From: Prinia subflava | Lineage: Eukaryota; Chordata; Aves; Passeriformes; Cisticolidae | Assembly: GCF_021018805.1 (NCBI RefSeq) | Contig: NC_086256.1 | Span: forward strand, 8,436,032 to 8,500,031 | Length of the DNA stretch: 64,000 nt | Direction: 5' to 3' | Notes under the pieces: model-generated | The model's input: the letters and a program-made list of their open reading frames with translations, nothing else | Database searches by the model: none | What the model was told of the DNA's origin: nothing | Position numbers and translations under genes: made by a program | Shown here: positions 11,605 to 25,180 of the stretch, in pieces | How positions within the stretch are numbered: position 1 is the stretch's first letter | Layout: every line of letters starts with the position of its first letter

Positions 11605-14600
11605 GTGAGTGTGCTCTGGTTCCCTGCAGGAGGGCTGTGGTTGTAACTGGTGCGGGTTCCCAAGCTGCTGGTGCACCTCAGGGTTGGTACTGGTGAACTT
11701 TGTGATTCAAAATATTGTGGCATTTCCTGTTCCGGGTGTTTCTCAGTGTCTGTCCCACACCCTTTTGCTCCAAACTGAGTTTGGGATTTCTCATCCTGCT
11801 ACTAGGGGACGTGGAACACAATGTTCTCCTTTTCTGTGCTTGAACTTATTCTGTGTTTGTGAGAAATGAAGGCTGCTAGGTCATTAGCTTCCTTGCCTTT
11901 CCTCAAGAGGTTGAGCTGCAGGGTTGATTAGAGGTGGTCATCACATCCCTGCTTTTCTCTCAACTAATCAACTCAATTTCTTTCTGGTTTTCTACATAGT
12001 TTCATGGTCCCAAGATCCAAACCTTGCTGCTTCATTCCTCAGCCCCTTTCCATCTCAGCCCTGATTATACCTCACATCCTGCTATAGCTGAGGCACTGCT
12101 TGAGCAGAGATGCCCATCCCCAGGATGTGGCCTTGCCACAGCCAAGGTCCAGGGTGTATAATGCACCTCTTCAAAAAGTTTGGCCTTAGGAGCTTGCAGC
12201 AGCTGCCAGAGGCAACACAGCTTTCAAACTCACCCCTCTGCTGCTGACCTGCAATGCTCAGCAGCTGCCAAGGCTGATATTAGCTGCTACTTAGCTGCTT
12301 TTTGTCATTTGGGGAGATGAGTTCGAGGGTTGGAGTTGATGGGCTCCCAGAGTCTCAGGTCATGCCTTGGAGAGGTTGTTTTTCATATGGCATATGAAGC
12401 TACTTGAATGTAGAAAAACATTTAAGGAGTTTGGGGGGCGCAAAGACATAGCTTTGCAAGTCTGCATGACCTTTTTCTGTTTGCCAAGCAAACAGAGCTG
12501 TATGAAATCAGTGCAGCTTATGATCAAGATTTTCATTAATGCTGGGAAACATTGAAGAAAATGGTCTGTGTGGGATTACTGGCATTACTCACTGTTGTAG
12601 CCCCATTTGGCTGGGCTGTGCCTGTAGTTGTGTGTCTTTTTAAGGAAAGTCTCTGGCCCTTGGAGTCTGAGAGGGCTCATGGGTCTCTGCAAGCAAAAGG
12701 GGAGTGCCTGCAGCCTGGTTGTGCCAAACTATTTTGGCTTTGGGATGGGGTGACTCCCCCAGACCCCTGATCTGATCTGACTGCTCTGGCTTTGCCTGGA
12801 GTTAGGGTGGGACAAGTCCCTGAAACCAAGACCAGCAGGCACTCGTTTCCTTCTTCCCCTCTCTGGTAGTTGGGGCAGGCAGGGTGGCACAGTGCCAGCT
12901 CCTCATGCAGGATGCCTTTGGGGTGTGTGGGACAGGCAGTCCCTGGGATTCACTGGAGGCATCTTTCCCTCGAGGGCACAGTGGTGTCCTTGCACTCCAG
13001 TGAACAGAGGGGGCTGGAGGTGTGGCTGGCTGACAGTGTCCATGCAGGATACTCTGGGCCAGCAGTCCCAGCTCTGCTGGGGTCAGCAAAGTCCCTGTTC
13101 CTTCTGGCTGCACAGACTTGCTGCTGCTGAGGGGTGAGACAGCAGCCACAGGGAGCAGGGTACGTGTTCCTCTTCCTGAGGTGGCTTGACCCCAGGGAGA
13201 AGATCTGCATGCCATTAAAAGCAGAGGCACAGATGTGGATTTACTCTGTTTTTCCTCCAGCCAGAAAGGAGTGTCTTAATCCAATTTCATGCCTTTCAGG
13301 TGGGATTTGGGATGTGATGCTGCTTGGCACTTGTCTGGGGAGTGAAGGTGTACAGGGAGTATTAACAACTGAAAAAGCAGGCAGCCATGGGAGGGACATT
13401 GCAGCACCCTCTGCTCTCCCACATCTCTCTCTGAGGTGCAAAAGCCCAATACAGTCATGGTCCTGGTAGCTTTCACCTCATTTCTAGCACTTCTCCCTCT
13501 GAGTTGTAGCACATCCTGATGTGGGAAGGGGTAGCTGGTGCCTCTGGTTTCCACTTCTCCTTTCATTTCAGTTTGGGGACAGTTCCGGGTGAGATCCAGG
13601 ATGACTGTGGGTGAACATGGGTGAAATCAACTTTTTTCTCTTCCAAGGCAGCTCCTGGGGTCCCTTTCCCAAACCCTTTTGTTGTGGGGACCCTTGTGTC
13701 CCCTGAATGACTTCAGGCTCTGTGTCAGCATGTCTTGCTGGTTTCAGCCTCACACAAGTGAAAGGGAACTCAGGCTGAGGTTGCACTCTAAAACACATTA
13801 AAGGCTGTTGGGGGAGGAGGGAGCTGGTGGCACTTTGTCATCAGTGTGTCCCCAATTATCTGCCTTTCACTGGCCTGCCTCATTCACTGGGTAATTGCTT
13901 GGCAGCTCTGGCATTTGAGAAGATGGAGTGTTTGGCTGAAGGGAAATGCACTGGATGACAGAGGAGTCTGGCGAGGATGTGGGGCTCGGACAGTGGCCAG
14001 AGTGACCAAACAGAGGTGCTTAATCTCTCTCCTAAAGAGCAAGCCCTTGGGAAAAGACCCAGGACAAGGGGAATAAGGCACTGAGAGGACACAGAGGAGA
14101 TGTGAGCTGTTTAAGGAGGGGAAAGCAGCTTGATGAGGTGAAATTACAAATGTTATGCTTTGGAGTTGTGGTGAGACTCGTGGATGTTTGCAGCAGAGAT
14201 GGGATTTAGCATGAAGATTTGTTTCACTCCTGCTTGTGCTGGAGAGGTCCTTGGGCACAGCTGCCCACTTATCTCAGCTGGTGTTGAATGAGCTCTGTGC
14301 ATCTCAGCTTTCCCTCCTGGCCCCTCTTTGTCAGGTGCAGTGAAGCTGCCCCAGCACAAAGATTTCCCTGGCTAAGGCCACCTGACTGCAGACAAAACAG
14401 ACTTTTCTCTTTTTGAATTTGTTTTTGTTAGATATAGCAAGTGTTCCCCAAATTCACAAACATTGCAGGAGGCTAACCTCAGCATCCTTCTCCACCCAAG
14501 AGCTACACAGCCTGAAGCAGCACATGGTTTAACACAGCTTGCTGGTAGGCTCCTGACAGTTGAGAGGTATCTCATGGGTCAGAGGGAGGAAATCTTCTAC

Positions 14601-17600
14601 CCGAGGGTGAGAGGCTCAGCTAGAGATAAGAGATGGCTCACAGGGTCCTTAGGCATCACAGGGGAGACCTTGGGATAGGTGGTCACAGCTCCAGTGACCA
14701 GAGCAGAGCTGGGCTGATTGCACATTCAAGTTTCTGCTCCTTCAGCACATATCAGTGATGGGAGAGGAGCAGAGTGACAAACACCTTTGGTTTAGCCAAG
14801 CTGCGTGAGGCAGAGCTCCTGCCAGCTCTGCAGTGAGGCCAGAGGGACAGCTGGCATCCACATGGCAGGAAGGGAGCCCGACAGCAGCAGACAGTTTGTG
14901 ACCTGGCAGAGTTAACGAGCAGGACTGCAGCCCTCAGATGGCACCAGCAGAAAATCCCTACGGTGGAGATTATTAGCAAGTCGGGGGGGCTGCCACGCCT
15001 CCTGCATACCACAGAAAGGGTTGGGAGAGATACTGTGTCTTCCCCATGCCCAGAAAAGTCTACCTGCAGGGCTCCATCCCACCATCTTATCATTTCTCTA
15101 GAGTGGGAATTTGTCAGCCAGTTAAGATGAGACAGATCCCTGCATGGCATGAGCTATGCCAGTCTGATGGCTATAAATCTACAGAAGCAGCAGCTTTCCC
15201 AGACAACCCATATCATTTGGTGTGTGCTAGTGCTTTGTTTCCATTCTTCCAACCAATGTAGCTGTCCTGAAAAATACATTTAAATGGAGAATAAGCATTT
15301 TTCCCATGCAGGGAGAAGAATAAATGATCCTGCAGGTGTACATTCACCAGCTGGTAAAACGATATCAGTAGATTTATTCAGTGAGTGGCCACATGAACAA
15401 ATTATCACCTGGAAAATATCCTCTCCTCCCAGTAATCCTTCTGCCCTGTGGTGCCTGGTCTCAGGGAGTACTGCTCCCTGGCAGGGCAGTGCCGTGCTGA
15501 GGAGGAAGGATGGTTGGAGGGGGTTTCCAGGGTCCATGGCTGTGTCTGCCCTGGCCAGCCCAGTCTGGCTCTGGTTGCACAAGGCTGGGTGTCCTCCATC
15601 AGCACCATCGTGGCTGCTGAACCCTCCCTGTGTTCAGTGAGTGCAGGGTTTGGAGCAGCCCCAGCGCTGGAAACACCTCGCACGCTCTGCCAGATTTGCC
15701 TGCGGCTCCACAGAGCACCGGCCACAGGAGGTTTTGTAACAGTTCTTGGAAAGCTTTTCAAAACTCAAGCCTGTCATTCAAGCCTAGTCCCAAAACAATT
15801 ATAAAAAACAGAGAAAACCTGGTGCGAAATTATCCGATACTTTCTTGCCATAACAACAGGAGAAAAATATTCAGAATTCAGCTCGTTATTGGTGTTCTCT
15901 CAGCTGGCTCTTTTTTGCATAATTTGTTTCATTGTTTGGTTTTTTTCCCTGCTTTTTTCTCCCCAAATTAATACCACACCAGCTTGCAGCTGCCATCATG
16001 CCATTAGTTTTAAACAGGGCTTTAAAGACTTATTTTTAGAAAAAATGAATCACTGAACACCACAGTGGCCAAAATGAAATTGAGAAATAACAACAACAAT
16101 TCATCATGAAGTTCGCTGAATTACTGCATTTGCAGAGGGAAAAAAAATACGATTGCCAAGAAGCAAAATAGCTTCCCAGTACTGATTCATCATGAAAAAA
16201 TTAAATTGGCTGGTGCACAAGTGTTGGGGATAGGAGATGGCAGGAAAGATCCAGGACCCTTTGGCAGTCCCTTACCCTGAGCACAGGCACTTTGTTACCT
16301 CTTATTTTCATTTCCTTTTTCACATGGTTTCCTTATGTTTTGAAGCAATCAGCACAGAGTGGGGAAAACAGATTCCTTGGAGCTTTAAATCATATCTTGG
16401 GATTTTCAAGCAAAAACATCCAAGGCAAGCTAAAGGTGCCAATTCATTTCAGGGCTGTGAGTCACTCTGCTTGGAGTGAAATTGTACCTGCTGTACTTAC
16501 AGCTTTTGCTTTGGCTTGGAGCAGAAATTCTTCCTAATATCTAAACTAAACATCATGCAAGAAGAATCAGGTGGCTGCTGCCTGCCAGACTGTGGGCTTG
16601 CTGCTGCTTTCTCCAATGTTGCTGGATGGTGAGAACCAGGGAATTAAGTGTAAAGGTAATTTCAATGCTTTAAAATCAGCCCAGGCGAGTGTTGTGACAT
16701 TCTGCTGTCCCTCTGGGGCAGCTAGACCACCTTCAATGGGATGAACTAGGAGGGTGTTTTTTGGTCCCTGCAGGAGTGCGGAGCTGGGGAGGATGAAGCA
16801 AACCCAAGCATCATCACCCTGTTCGGGTGGTTTGTCAAACCTGGACGTCCATCCTGACTTTCCCTTGGCCTGCTGTATTTCTGTTAAGAGGACATCTCAG
16901 CCACGCAGGGCCTGTCCCACCAGACTCATCCCTCTCTCTCATCCATCTGCTACTGTCCTGGTGTGTGCCACAATGTGCCACTTTTGAGATGGAGCAAGTT
17001 CCCTAAGCAAGGGCCACCCCTGCCCCACTCCTAAATGCCATTTATCAGTGCATTGGCCACTGACAGGCTCTCTCTGTGCTGGCTGTGAGACTGTCCTGCC
17101 TGGCCCAGCCTGGCAGGGAGGTGGGAGCCCCGAGGGGAGCAGCTGCCCCATGGCTCTGCTCTGCTGTGGCAGTGACCCCTGCAGCAGGCAGAGCAGCTCT
17201 GGTGGCAATGGCAGCGAGCTTGGGCGCTCTGTGCAACACTGAACTCGCACAAGGGCAGGAGAGGCGCGTGTGGCCAGAGGTCCCTGTCCCACGGCTCTGC
17301 CCTGCCTGGGACGTGCTGGCTGCAGCGTGTGCCAGGCTGCAGGGAGGAGGCACAGCCTGACCTGGCTGTGTCCCCTCCCGTGCTGGAGAGGATGTCACAT
17401 GCGTTGTCTGCTGGACATCCGCTGCACCAGCAGCGCTGACCCAGGGCAAGCCGCATTTATGTCAGATCCTTCTGCTGCTCTCAGATGCAGCCTTTACTGC
17501 AGAGCCCTTTTCTTTCTGGGCTAGGGGATGGGGTGTTTCTCCAGACCCTCACCAGAATGGCCAGTGCCTGCTGGGGCTGCTGTGGGTTTCTCTCAAAGGC

Positions 17601-20600
17601 ACTGGAGATCAGCAGCGAGGCAGCGCTGCTGGCAGTCTGCATATCAGATATCCGCTCTGCTTCCTTCCCGTGGGGAAGTGCTTTGATGGGCTGGCACAGA
17701 GCCCTGTGCCAGATGCAGGGTCCAGTCAAGCATCTCTAGCCTGTATCAAGGGTTCTGGCACAGGACACAGACATGTCTGCAGCACAGGGAGAGAAAAGGA
17801 AACAGGACCCTGCTGCGCCTCCCTGGGCAGGTGTGCAATCGAGAGGGGTGTTGCAGGGAGAAAGAGTCAGAGCCGGACCCGAGTGATGCCAAAGGACCAT
17901 AGTGAGGGGTGTGTCCGGACATGGGACCTGTAGAAATCCATTAGTGACAGGCAGCCAGCACTGCAGCCTGGCCATGCCTGGAGGCGACGGCCGCACACTG
18001 ACACCTGGTGCTGGACACAAAGAAGGGCAGCTCAGCGTCAGCTCCCGGGAGCTTCCGATGCACCTGGTTCATGTGGAACACAGTGGTTGAGTTGTCCAGA
18101 AGTGAGCTTGGAGATCCTAGCAGCCTGATGGTATCTTTCCATAGATCGTTAGGTTTAGGAGTTCCAACAACTCCCATAGTTGTTGATGACCATGAGATTT
18201 TAATTAGCTAACCTTTACAGATTCGTTGTAATCCAAACTATTCGTTGATTCTGTGCTTTAAGGTAAATCTCTGTTCCCTGATGCAAAAGCTGCTTTTGGA
18301 GAACCCAGAATGTAGCTGGAGGTGTCTCTTCTGTAAGTCTCTCAGCTGCCAGCATGTCCATGAGGACTTGCTAGTGACAGATGTATAAGACAAGACAATT
18401 CCTGGCTAACCTCAGGACAAAAGCTGTGCAAAGCCACTTGTCACCATCTGCCATGTCTGGAGGTGGCCCATCTGACAGCAGGAACTGCACCATAGATGCT
18501 GCTGGCCCTGGGAGCCTGAGATCTGTTTGAATGCTGTTCACTCTCTGAGCTATTTCCTTCTCAGCTCAGGGCTGGGTGGAGGGTTGCTGCTTTCCTTCAC
18601 TATCACTCTTTGCAGTTTGGCAATAAATTCTGGGTGATGGTCAGGTTGGATTTCTCCCTCCCTGCCTGCTTTGACTGTGGGGGCAGTTGGTGACTGGGAC
18701 AGTGACAAACTGGAGGCAGCCAAGTGCCTTCCTGCCTGCTCCTGGGTGCTTGCTGAGATCCCAGCTGCCTCTAGTCCCAGGGACATGACAGGCTGTCCAG
18801 AACAGTGTGTATTTCCCAGCCACAGCCCAGAAATGTGCATTTATCAGCAGTTACTTGTTGTGATGAGCTTTATTAAAAAAAAAGTGTTTCTTAACCAGTT
18901 CTTCAAAGCTAGTCTGCAGGGGCCACCCTACTGGCATGTCTGAGTCCCCAGCTGGGTGATTCCAGCTTTTATTTGCCCAGCAAATCCTCGCTCAGTGCAG
19001 AAAGCTCAGATGAAGCCCTTGATAAAGCGCCATGTCCCTCCTGACTGCAGGGGAACCTGGAGAGCTCTCTGATCCCTGCCTGTGTCAGACTAGCAGGAAA
19101 GGAGAGCTCTGCAGCCAAAGGTGCTGGGCAGAAGCAGATCTCCAGTCACATCTCTGAGGTGTCGGCGTAGGGACAGTTGTACTTTGCCAGGTGTGAACAC
19201 CTTTCCTGAAAAGTCCTAACGGGATCTGTCAGTGCTGGCAGTGAAACAGGTCATGCTGAGGTCCCTGCTGCAGGAGCTGCCCTGGGGCTGCAGTATGCTC
19301 CTGGTTATGCTGAGCAGTAGCCACAAATCAGTCTCAAAACCACCTCTCCGTGTGATGCTGAGCCAAGATCTGTGTCCTTCTCCAAGTGGTGGCTGGGACA
19401 TCCAGATGTGGCACAAGCGCAGACGCTTCAGCCCTGCCCTCTGCTCCAACACCATGCATGCAGGAAAGGGAGACTGGGCGGTGCTCAGGATGACTCTGCT
19501 TTAGAGCAAAAATAATTATCTTTTATGAGTTCCAAACCCAACACCTGCCCAACCCTGGTGATTGAAAACAGGGTCCACACGTGATGTTGGAAGGACAGAA
19601 CCTTTGCGTTTGCCACCCACGGAGGAGAGGGGCTCGACACTGCTGCTGGGAAACAAAACTGCCAGGAGCCTTTGGGGAGAAAAACAGTTTTAATTGCCTA
19701 GCAAGGCTGGTGAGAAAGATTCAAAGATAAAATTACCATTTTTAATTTTTTAGCTAAGAGATTTGCTGATGCTTCCCTGTGCACGAAATGTGTGAGCTAG
19801 CCATGGTTGAGCAGAGTTTGTTTGGAAGGATTTTCAAGAGGTTATGAGCTGCATTAACAAGAAGCTAAGGGAGGAGGCTGATACAACCGTGGGAAGGGAG
19901 GTTTTTATTTTGTTCGTTGTGTATTTGCATTGAATTGCTCTGGGGAGAGGAGGAAGCTCAGGAAAACAAATGCCAGTTGTTTCATTCTCCTCCTCACAAA
20001 AAAAAAAAAAACCAAACCAAAAAGTTTAGTGTTTCAAAGCCATGTTTCCTTTAGAGATTTACCCCAAGGTTGCTGGCACTGATGGTATCACACCCTGAGA
20101 TTTTCACTGTGATAGCAGTGTATTTTGAAAAGGATGGAAATATCCCATACTGTGTCTTTGTGCGGGACGAAGCTGAAAGTACAGAGCCAGGTGTGGTGGG
20201 TCCCATTTTATGAGGATATCTCAGGATTATACAGGCACAGTGAAATTGCAACCCAAACATCATTAAGATGGGCGGGTTTCTTCCTGATTTAATGAGACAT
20301 TTTATTGAAGTAAGGGTCAGGGACAAGGTAGAAACCCTGCCATTCCTGTTCATGCATCAGAAGTGATGCTTGAGGGTGTGAGGAGGAAGGAAAACAGTAC
20401 GAGCCATGCTTTGGGGTTCAGAGGAAGGTATCTTTTGTGGTGGGAGATGGTTTGGCTTTGCTCATGGACCTCGGTAAATACAGTGCCCGCGCAGGTTGTA
20501 GGGGAAAGGCAGGCAGAGGGCAGAAGGATCTTCTGCCAGATTGCTCTGGATTGAGCCAGATGTGGAGAGATGTGGCCTTCTTAAATGTATGAGGAATTTT

Positions 20601-23600
20601 CTCTCCTAAGGCAACTCTACAAATCCTGAGCCCTGTGTGAAATTGCTAGTTGGGCAATGAGAGAATATGTGGGAAGAGCTCAATGGCACATGGCCCCAGT
20701 GTCACTCTTGGCATTAGCCAAGGGTGTCCTTCCTTGTCATCTATGACTGCCTGTCAAGCATGACAGAGACATTTAAATGCTAACTGGGTTTTTTTTGGAA
20801 ATGTTCAAATGGCTTCCAATTTGCTTCTGCTTTGCAGGTGTTCCCTTCCCCAAGCAGTTCCAGCAAGTTTGCACCAAGATCCTCACCCGCCTCTTCCGAG
20901 TCTTTGTCCATGTCTACATCCACCACTTTGACAGCATCATCAACATGGGTGCTGAGGCTCACGTCAACACCTGCTACAAGCACTTTTACTACTTCATCAG
21001 GGAGTTCAGCCTCATTGACCACCGGGAGCTGGAGCCTTTGGTAAGGATGGCCCTGGCATGGGGAGGTGGAGGGTGAGTGGTGTGGGCTGGACACAGCACT
21101 GGTAGGTTTGGGTTGGGGCTGGACTCCAAGCAGTGCTGACCCTCTCTGGACTATTTTGGCCACCCTACCTGAGACACACACTCATGATTTCTGTCCTTGG
21201 ACCATCAGCCTCAGTGTTCTGAGAGAGACACTCCCAGCAGCACCAAGGAAACCACTGATCCTTTCTTAGTCTTTGCCTCTGTTGTCATGTCTGTGAATTG
21301 AACTTCAATACCATTAGGGCCACCACAGGGTAGTGTCCCCGTAGTGACTTGGTAGCTCTAATGCAATTTGCATATCAAAGAGTTTCCAGTTGTGCCCACA
21401 TGACTTTCAGGAGTGAGATTTGAGCCAAAGTCTCATCTCCACCGTTTTTCTTTTAGCATTGCCTACTTGAGATCCTAGTGTGAATTACACTGAGGCTGCA
21501 GGGAAGGTAAGCCCCTAGGACACACAGCTTCAGACAACTGTCAAGGCTGTGCTGGAGAGGCCTCACTGGATTTCCCTACAGCCTCCCTTGGGAAGCAATT
21601 AGCCAGGCAGAAGGAGAGCCCTTGACAACAGCAGGATTTGTGGGAAGCAGAGGCCAGGCACCCCAGGGCTCATAAACTAGAAGATGCACATAGTTGGTTT
21701 TGTAAGAGAAGCAAGTTTGTCACAGACAAGGTTTAGTGTAGTCTGACCTAGGGAGGACATACTGCAGTGGGAAAAGAATTAATAAGAAACCCAGTAGTCT
21801 GCATGCTGTGATAAGGGCTGGGTTGCAGAAAAGGCCATATCCAGCAAGAGAGAGTCAGGAAAGACCAAGAAGATATAATCTGAGAAAGAGCTGAGAGGAG
21901 TCCCAGCTGCTTGCTCAGGATCTGGAGGTGGGGGAGATGCCCCTGCCCCTACATGCTAAGCACTTTACTCCTCTGCTTTCATTTGTCTCAGTCAGTTTTC
22001 TGCCTATCTGCTCTAATCATCATTTAGGGGGATGGAGAGATGATGATCTAATCAGGGGAGATTTGAATGACAACAGTATTGACCTTATTTTGTAGAATTC
22101 AATTGAAACACATTTTATCTCAATGGCCCTCAGCTCCAGAAAATGGCAGCTCAGCATCAGTCTGTCCTCTGTCAGTGTTCCTCATGACAAACCTCTTCAG
22201 CATTGCTATACAGTCCATAATAGTGTCATCCACTTGGACTGCTGCTTGCTAATGTGAATAATTAATAACTGGGAGCCAAAGCAGAGGCTGACTTTGCTAA
22301 AAAGGCTTTCAATGCCAGTGACTCACATGCAACATGCGATGATTGATGGGTCTGCATAAATCTCAGGTGAGCAGATTCTTTCCCTGTGATGCAACCACTG
22401 TCAAACTACAAGGAAATGAGACACATTTGCCCCTGGTTTATCTGTGTCTCATTGCCTGCCATCCAAGCCTCAAGCAGACCCAAGCACAGGGTTGAGAGGA
22501 AGGACCAGGGAGGAGGAAGGGCCTCCTTCCCTCAGGCAGTGAGTTGCTTTAGGTGTGTATGACTATCCTGCAACCAGGCTGCCTCATCAGCCCAGACAGC
22601 TGCCCTAACCTTGCATTTGTTTAGTCCCCATGAATCCCATGGCAGACTTCTAAGCTTTCCTCTGGCTGAACTCCCTTTGCTACTTCAATTTCCCTTTTGT
22701 CAAGCTTCTGTGGGATGTGATTTCTTAGCAGAAAATCTTGGGAACTGAGAGAGAGATCCTTTGTACGGCAGAATTAGCAAAAGGCAGTGATCCCTTCTCT
22801 CAGTAAATAAGGAGCATGGGGCTGGAGAGAAGCCGTGCACTTGCTTCCTTCACGAGGGCAGCAGCACTGGCAGGGCTCCAGCTGGTTACGCACTCGGGCA
22901 GAGCTCTGGGGATTTTCTGAATGTGGGGAATGCCTTGGACATTTGGGGCTGGTCTGAGGAGCTCACTGGTGACTTATCAGCCCACTGGTCACTGCAGTCC
23001 CTCTTTTTCATGGCTTTTGTGCCTGGTGTTGTGCTAGTGGGGTGGGTGCAATGCTGTTGCAAGAGGATGTGCACAGTCCTCACCCTCTTCTTTTCCTTCC
23101 AAAATGTTTGCAAACATTTCCTGTTAGCAATGTGATTTTGTGGCAGAGCATCAACTTTTCATTTGATGGCCAGGTTGTGCACTTAAGAGATTTTGCATGT
23201 TACTCCTACAGGAAAACCCTCTCTTTGCCACTGTCACTGATAGATTTGAAAAACAAAGTTCTCAGCACTGAAGATCAGAATTTGCTACTTCTGTCTCCCT
23301 TGGTCATATAACTAAAGGGCCTCTTATGGGGTTACTCAGTGGTCATCCTCCTTTCCTAGTTCTTTTCTTTTCAGAGTTGCATTCGTCCTTCTCCACGGAC
23401 CAGTCCTACTTCCCATCTATTTTGGGAGTACCTTTTAATGTGCAGACCAGCCTCTGGGGTGCATGAGGGCACACAGATTCACAAACCATGAATGCGATGA
23501 GCCAGAATCACACTTTTCTCACTGCAGGATTTACAAGATACTAGTTGAACTTTTTAAGGCAAGGACAAATACCATCTTCCACCAGCTGAAAGCTGGACAC

Positions 23601-24206
23601 CTTCCTAATGTAGCTGACATGATGCCTTTCTGGCTAAAGAAAACAATCTGTAATCCTTGGTCTCGCTGGAGTTTCTTGTGGTCCCTGTTATTAGCACTCA
23701 TTTGCATTGCAGTGTGACTGTGGGATCCCTTGCTGTAACCACAGGTCCTCTGGGTGAGCTGTAGTCAGCTCCTGGAGCAAGAACTGGGAGTGGCTCCATG
23801 TCCCATCTCCTAAGGCTGCAGAGATGCTCTGAGAGTGGCATCACCTTGTCTGGCTGCTCTGCAGCTGAGCCAGGAGCAGGACCTGCGTCTTTCAACATCT
23901 CAGCCAAAGCTCTTTCCTTGGACTGCTCTCAAGGCTAGGGCACAGCCAAAATAACCTTGTGCCACAGAGACTGGGGAGAGTGCCAGGATGGAGCTGCTGA
24001 GGCAGCTGAGTTCCCAGGAGGGCTGTCATGGGAAATAGAAGAAGGCTCTCCAGGACTCCCACGGTTGCTTCCCTGGGTTGGTTTTGGACACCTCCCAAAC
24101 TGCCTGACACGTCACACTACTCAAACCTGTCTTTTGCACTTACTGTTTCTTTCTTTTCTTTTCCCCTTCGATGCAGAAAGAAATGACAGAACGAATTTGC
24201 CACTGA
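11187..24206 (+). CDS. MOB3C: MOB kinase activator 3C (join 11187-11604, 20838-21040, 24177-24206)
   Basis: The three coding exons give 216 residues, the length of human MOB3C. The protein starts MALCLKQVF, as in MOB3C rather than MOB3A or MOB3B, and ends KEMTERICH. It is a single Mob1/phocein domain. The zinc site is visible as Cys82 and Cys87 (C-x4-C) and His164 and His169 (H-x4-H). Conserved blocks include [35 protein letters not shown] and [15 protein letters not shown] [15 protein letters not shown] proteins are non-catalytic adaptors for kinases. The MOB3 group is reported to bind MST1 rather than NDR/LATS; that is family knowledge, not visible here. The start is fixed by family N-terminal identity and lies 82 bases into its exon. 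The second codon of the split glycine (G|GT) joins exon 1 to exon 2. Identification is firm; only transcript ends are uncertain. Confidence 0.97.
15780..16230. promoter_or_regulatory. AT-rich intronic block, candidate enhancer
   Basis: This AT-rich segment stands out from the GC-rich intron around it. It contains several ATTA/TAAT motifs, and the 11-base word ATTCATCATGA occurs at 16099-16109 and again at 16185-16195 in the same orientation. No protein-coding signal or repeat family is recognisable. A regulatory role is inferred from composition and motif reuse only. Confidence 0.25.
18215..18260 (+). repeat. Possible CR1 LINE 3'-end remnant
   Basis: The words GTAATCCAAACTATTC and GATTCTGTG, in that order, resemble the end of avian CR1 elements, where a CCAACCCAAACTATTC-type sequence precedes a GATTCTRTG tail. 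The match is short and diverged. Confidence 0.4.
20838..21040 (+). CDS. MOB3C: MOB3C second coding exon
   Basis: The exon encodes Gly140 (completed) to Leu207. Its 203 bases plus one carried base give exactly 68 codons. It holds the HVYIHH zinc-ligand segment (His164, His169) and the highly conserved [10 protein letters not shown] block. The acceptor is TTTGCAG and the donor is TTTG|GTAAGG. Confidence 0.97.
21041..24176 (+). other. MOB3C: MOB3C intron 3
   Basis: This 3.1-kb intron has a GTAAGG donor and a pyrimidine-rich acceptor ending CGATGCAG. I see no additional exon, RNA gene or repeat that can be named. Confidence 0.9.
24177..24206 (+). CDS. MOB3C: MOB3C terminal coding segment
   Basis: Ten codons read KEMTERICH and a TGA stop, the typical MOB3 C-terminus. 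The segment is too short to be found by an ORF scan; it was located from the family ending, the in-phase acceptor at 24176 and the preceding polypyrimidine tract. Confidence 0.95.
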   Translation, partial: KEMTERICH

Positions 24207-25140
24207 AATCTTCTGGCAGATGAACTCAGCTGGCTCTGGTGGGACAAGACACCCTGTGGTGGGAGAGCTCTTCCCTAGGACTTGCTCTGGGCATTCCAGC
24301 TCACTGATCTATGAACACTGCAGAAGAGCCTCTTCAGGTCAGGGCTGAATCCTGAGTTTCCCAAGAACCTCCGGACTGATTTTTCTTCTTTTAATAGATC
24401 CAGTCTCTGTTGTATGGTTCCTTTTTTAGAAAGCCACTGACTTACTGGAGACAGAGGCAAGTCTGGTTTACTTTTGCACACTCTGATTTCTAAGACTCAA
24501 TCCCATGTCTGACATCAAAATTTCAGCGACCTTTCCTCTCATTTTGTCCTCAGCTGTATTATCTCCAAATATTTCATTAGCAATTCCTGCCCTGTGAGCA
24601 GGTGTGACCTTGGCTACCAGGTAGTGCCTGTTACCTTTCCCACAGGCAGTGGGTTTGTGGTAACACCTGAGATCAGCCCTGCAAAGCTGGTGTCATTTCA
24701 TCCCACTGCCTTCACATGGTTAGCTGTTGAAGTACTGTTTGTAACCATGAGCTATGAATGTCTCCTTCTGCCCTAATTCATCCTTTACCAAAGGGACCAT
24801 TTTTCCCTTCAAGGAATTTTTCACATTTGGAAGAGGGAACTTGATTGTGTTCTAAGATGCATCCAATACTGCTTGGACTAATGGCCAGTGGTCCCATGAC
24901 TGAGGAGGTGAACTAGGTCGCTGTTCAGTGTGATCAGCACAGTTTGTCTGAGAAAGACTCAAAAAAGTGGTGAAAAGAAACTGTTGCCAGAAAACAACAT
25001 TTTCAACATGTCAGCATTTCCTGATGCGTTGTCTTGGCTCAAGATGGACAAATGGTGGTTGTAGAAATGGTTGGTTTTCCATTACCCAACCTTACAGCAG
25101 ATGAAGAAGGACTCATAAGAGACATCTCTACTCTGTTCTC

Positions 25141-25180
25141 GAGGTCTCCTTCCAACCCAATATTATTCTGTGATTCTTGA
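25141..25180 (+). repeat. CR1 LINE 3'-end fragment
   Basis: GAGGTCTCCTTCCAACCC followed by TATTATTCTGTGATTCTT matches the characteristic 3' terminus of avian CR1. Only the extreme 3' end is recognisable, as expected for 5'-truncated insertions. It lies in the inferred MOB3C 3' UTR. Confidence 0.75.

Larger units (their letters stand above)
11605..20837 (+). other. MOB3C: MOB3C intron 2
   Basis: This 9.2-kb intron has a GTGAGT donor and a TTTGCAG acceptor. No exon was recognised inside it. It is mostly GC-rich, with a conspicuous AT-rich block at about 15780-16230 that contains the 11-mer ATTCATCATGA twice. A weak match to a CR1 3' end (AATCCAAACTATTC) lies near 18220-18258, and an A-rich run lies at 19998-20012. 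Confidence 0.9.

Noticed and set aside
11187..11696. Open frame running past the MOB3C exon into the intron
   Set aside because: The donor at 11604/11605 is strong and family length and sequence require splicing. The extra 30 residues match nothing in MOB3C.
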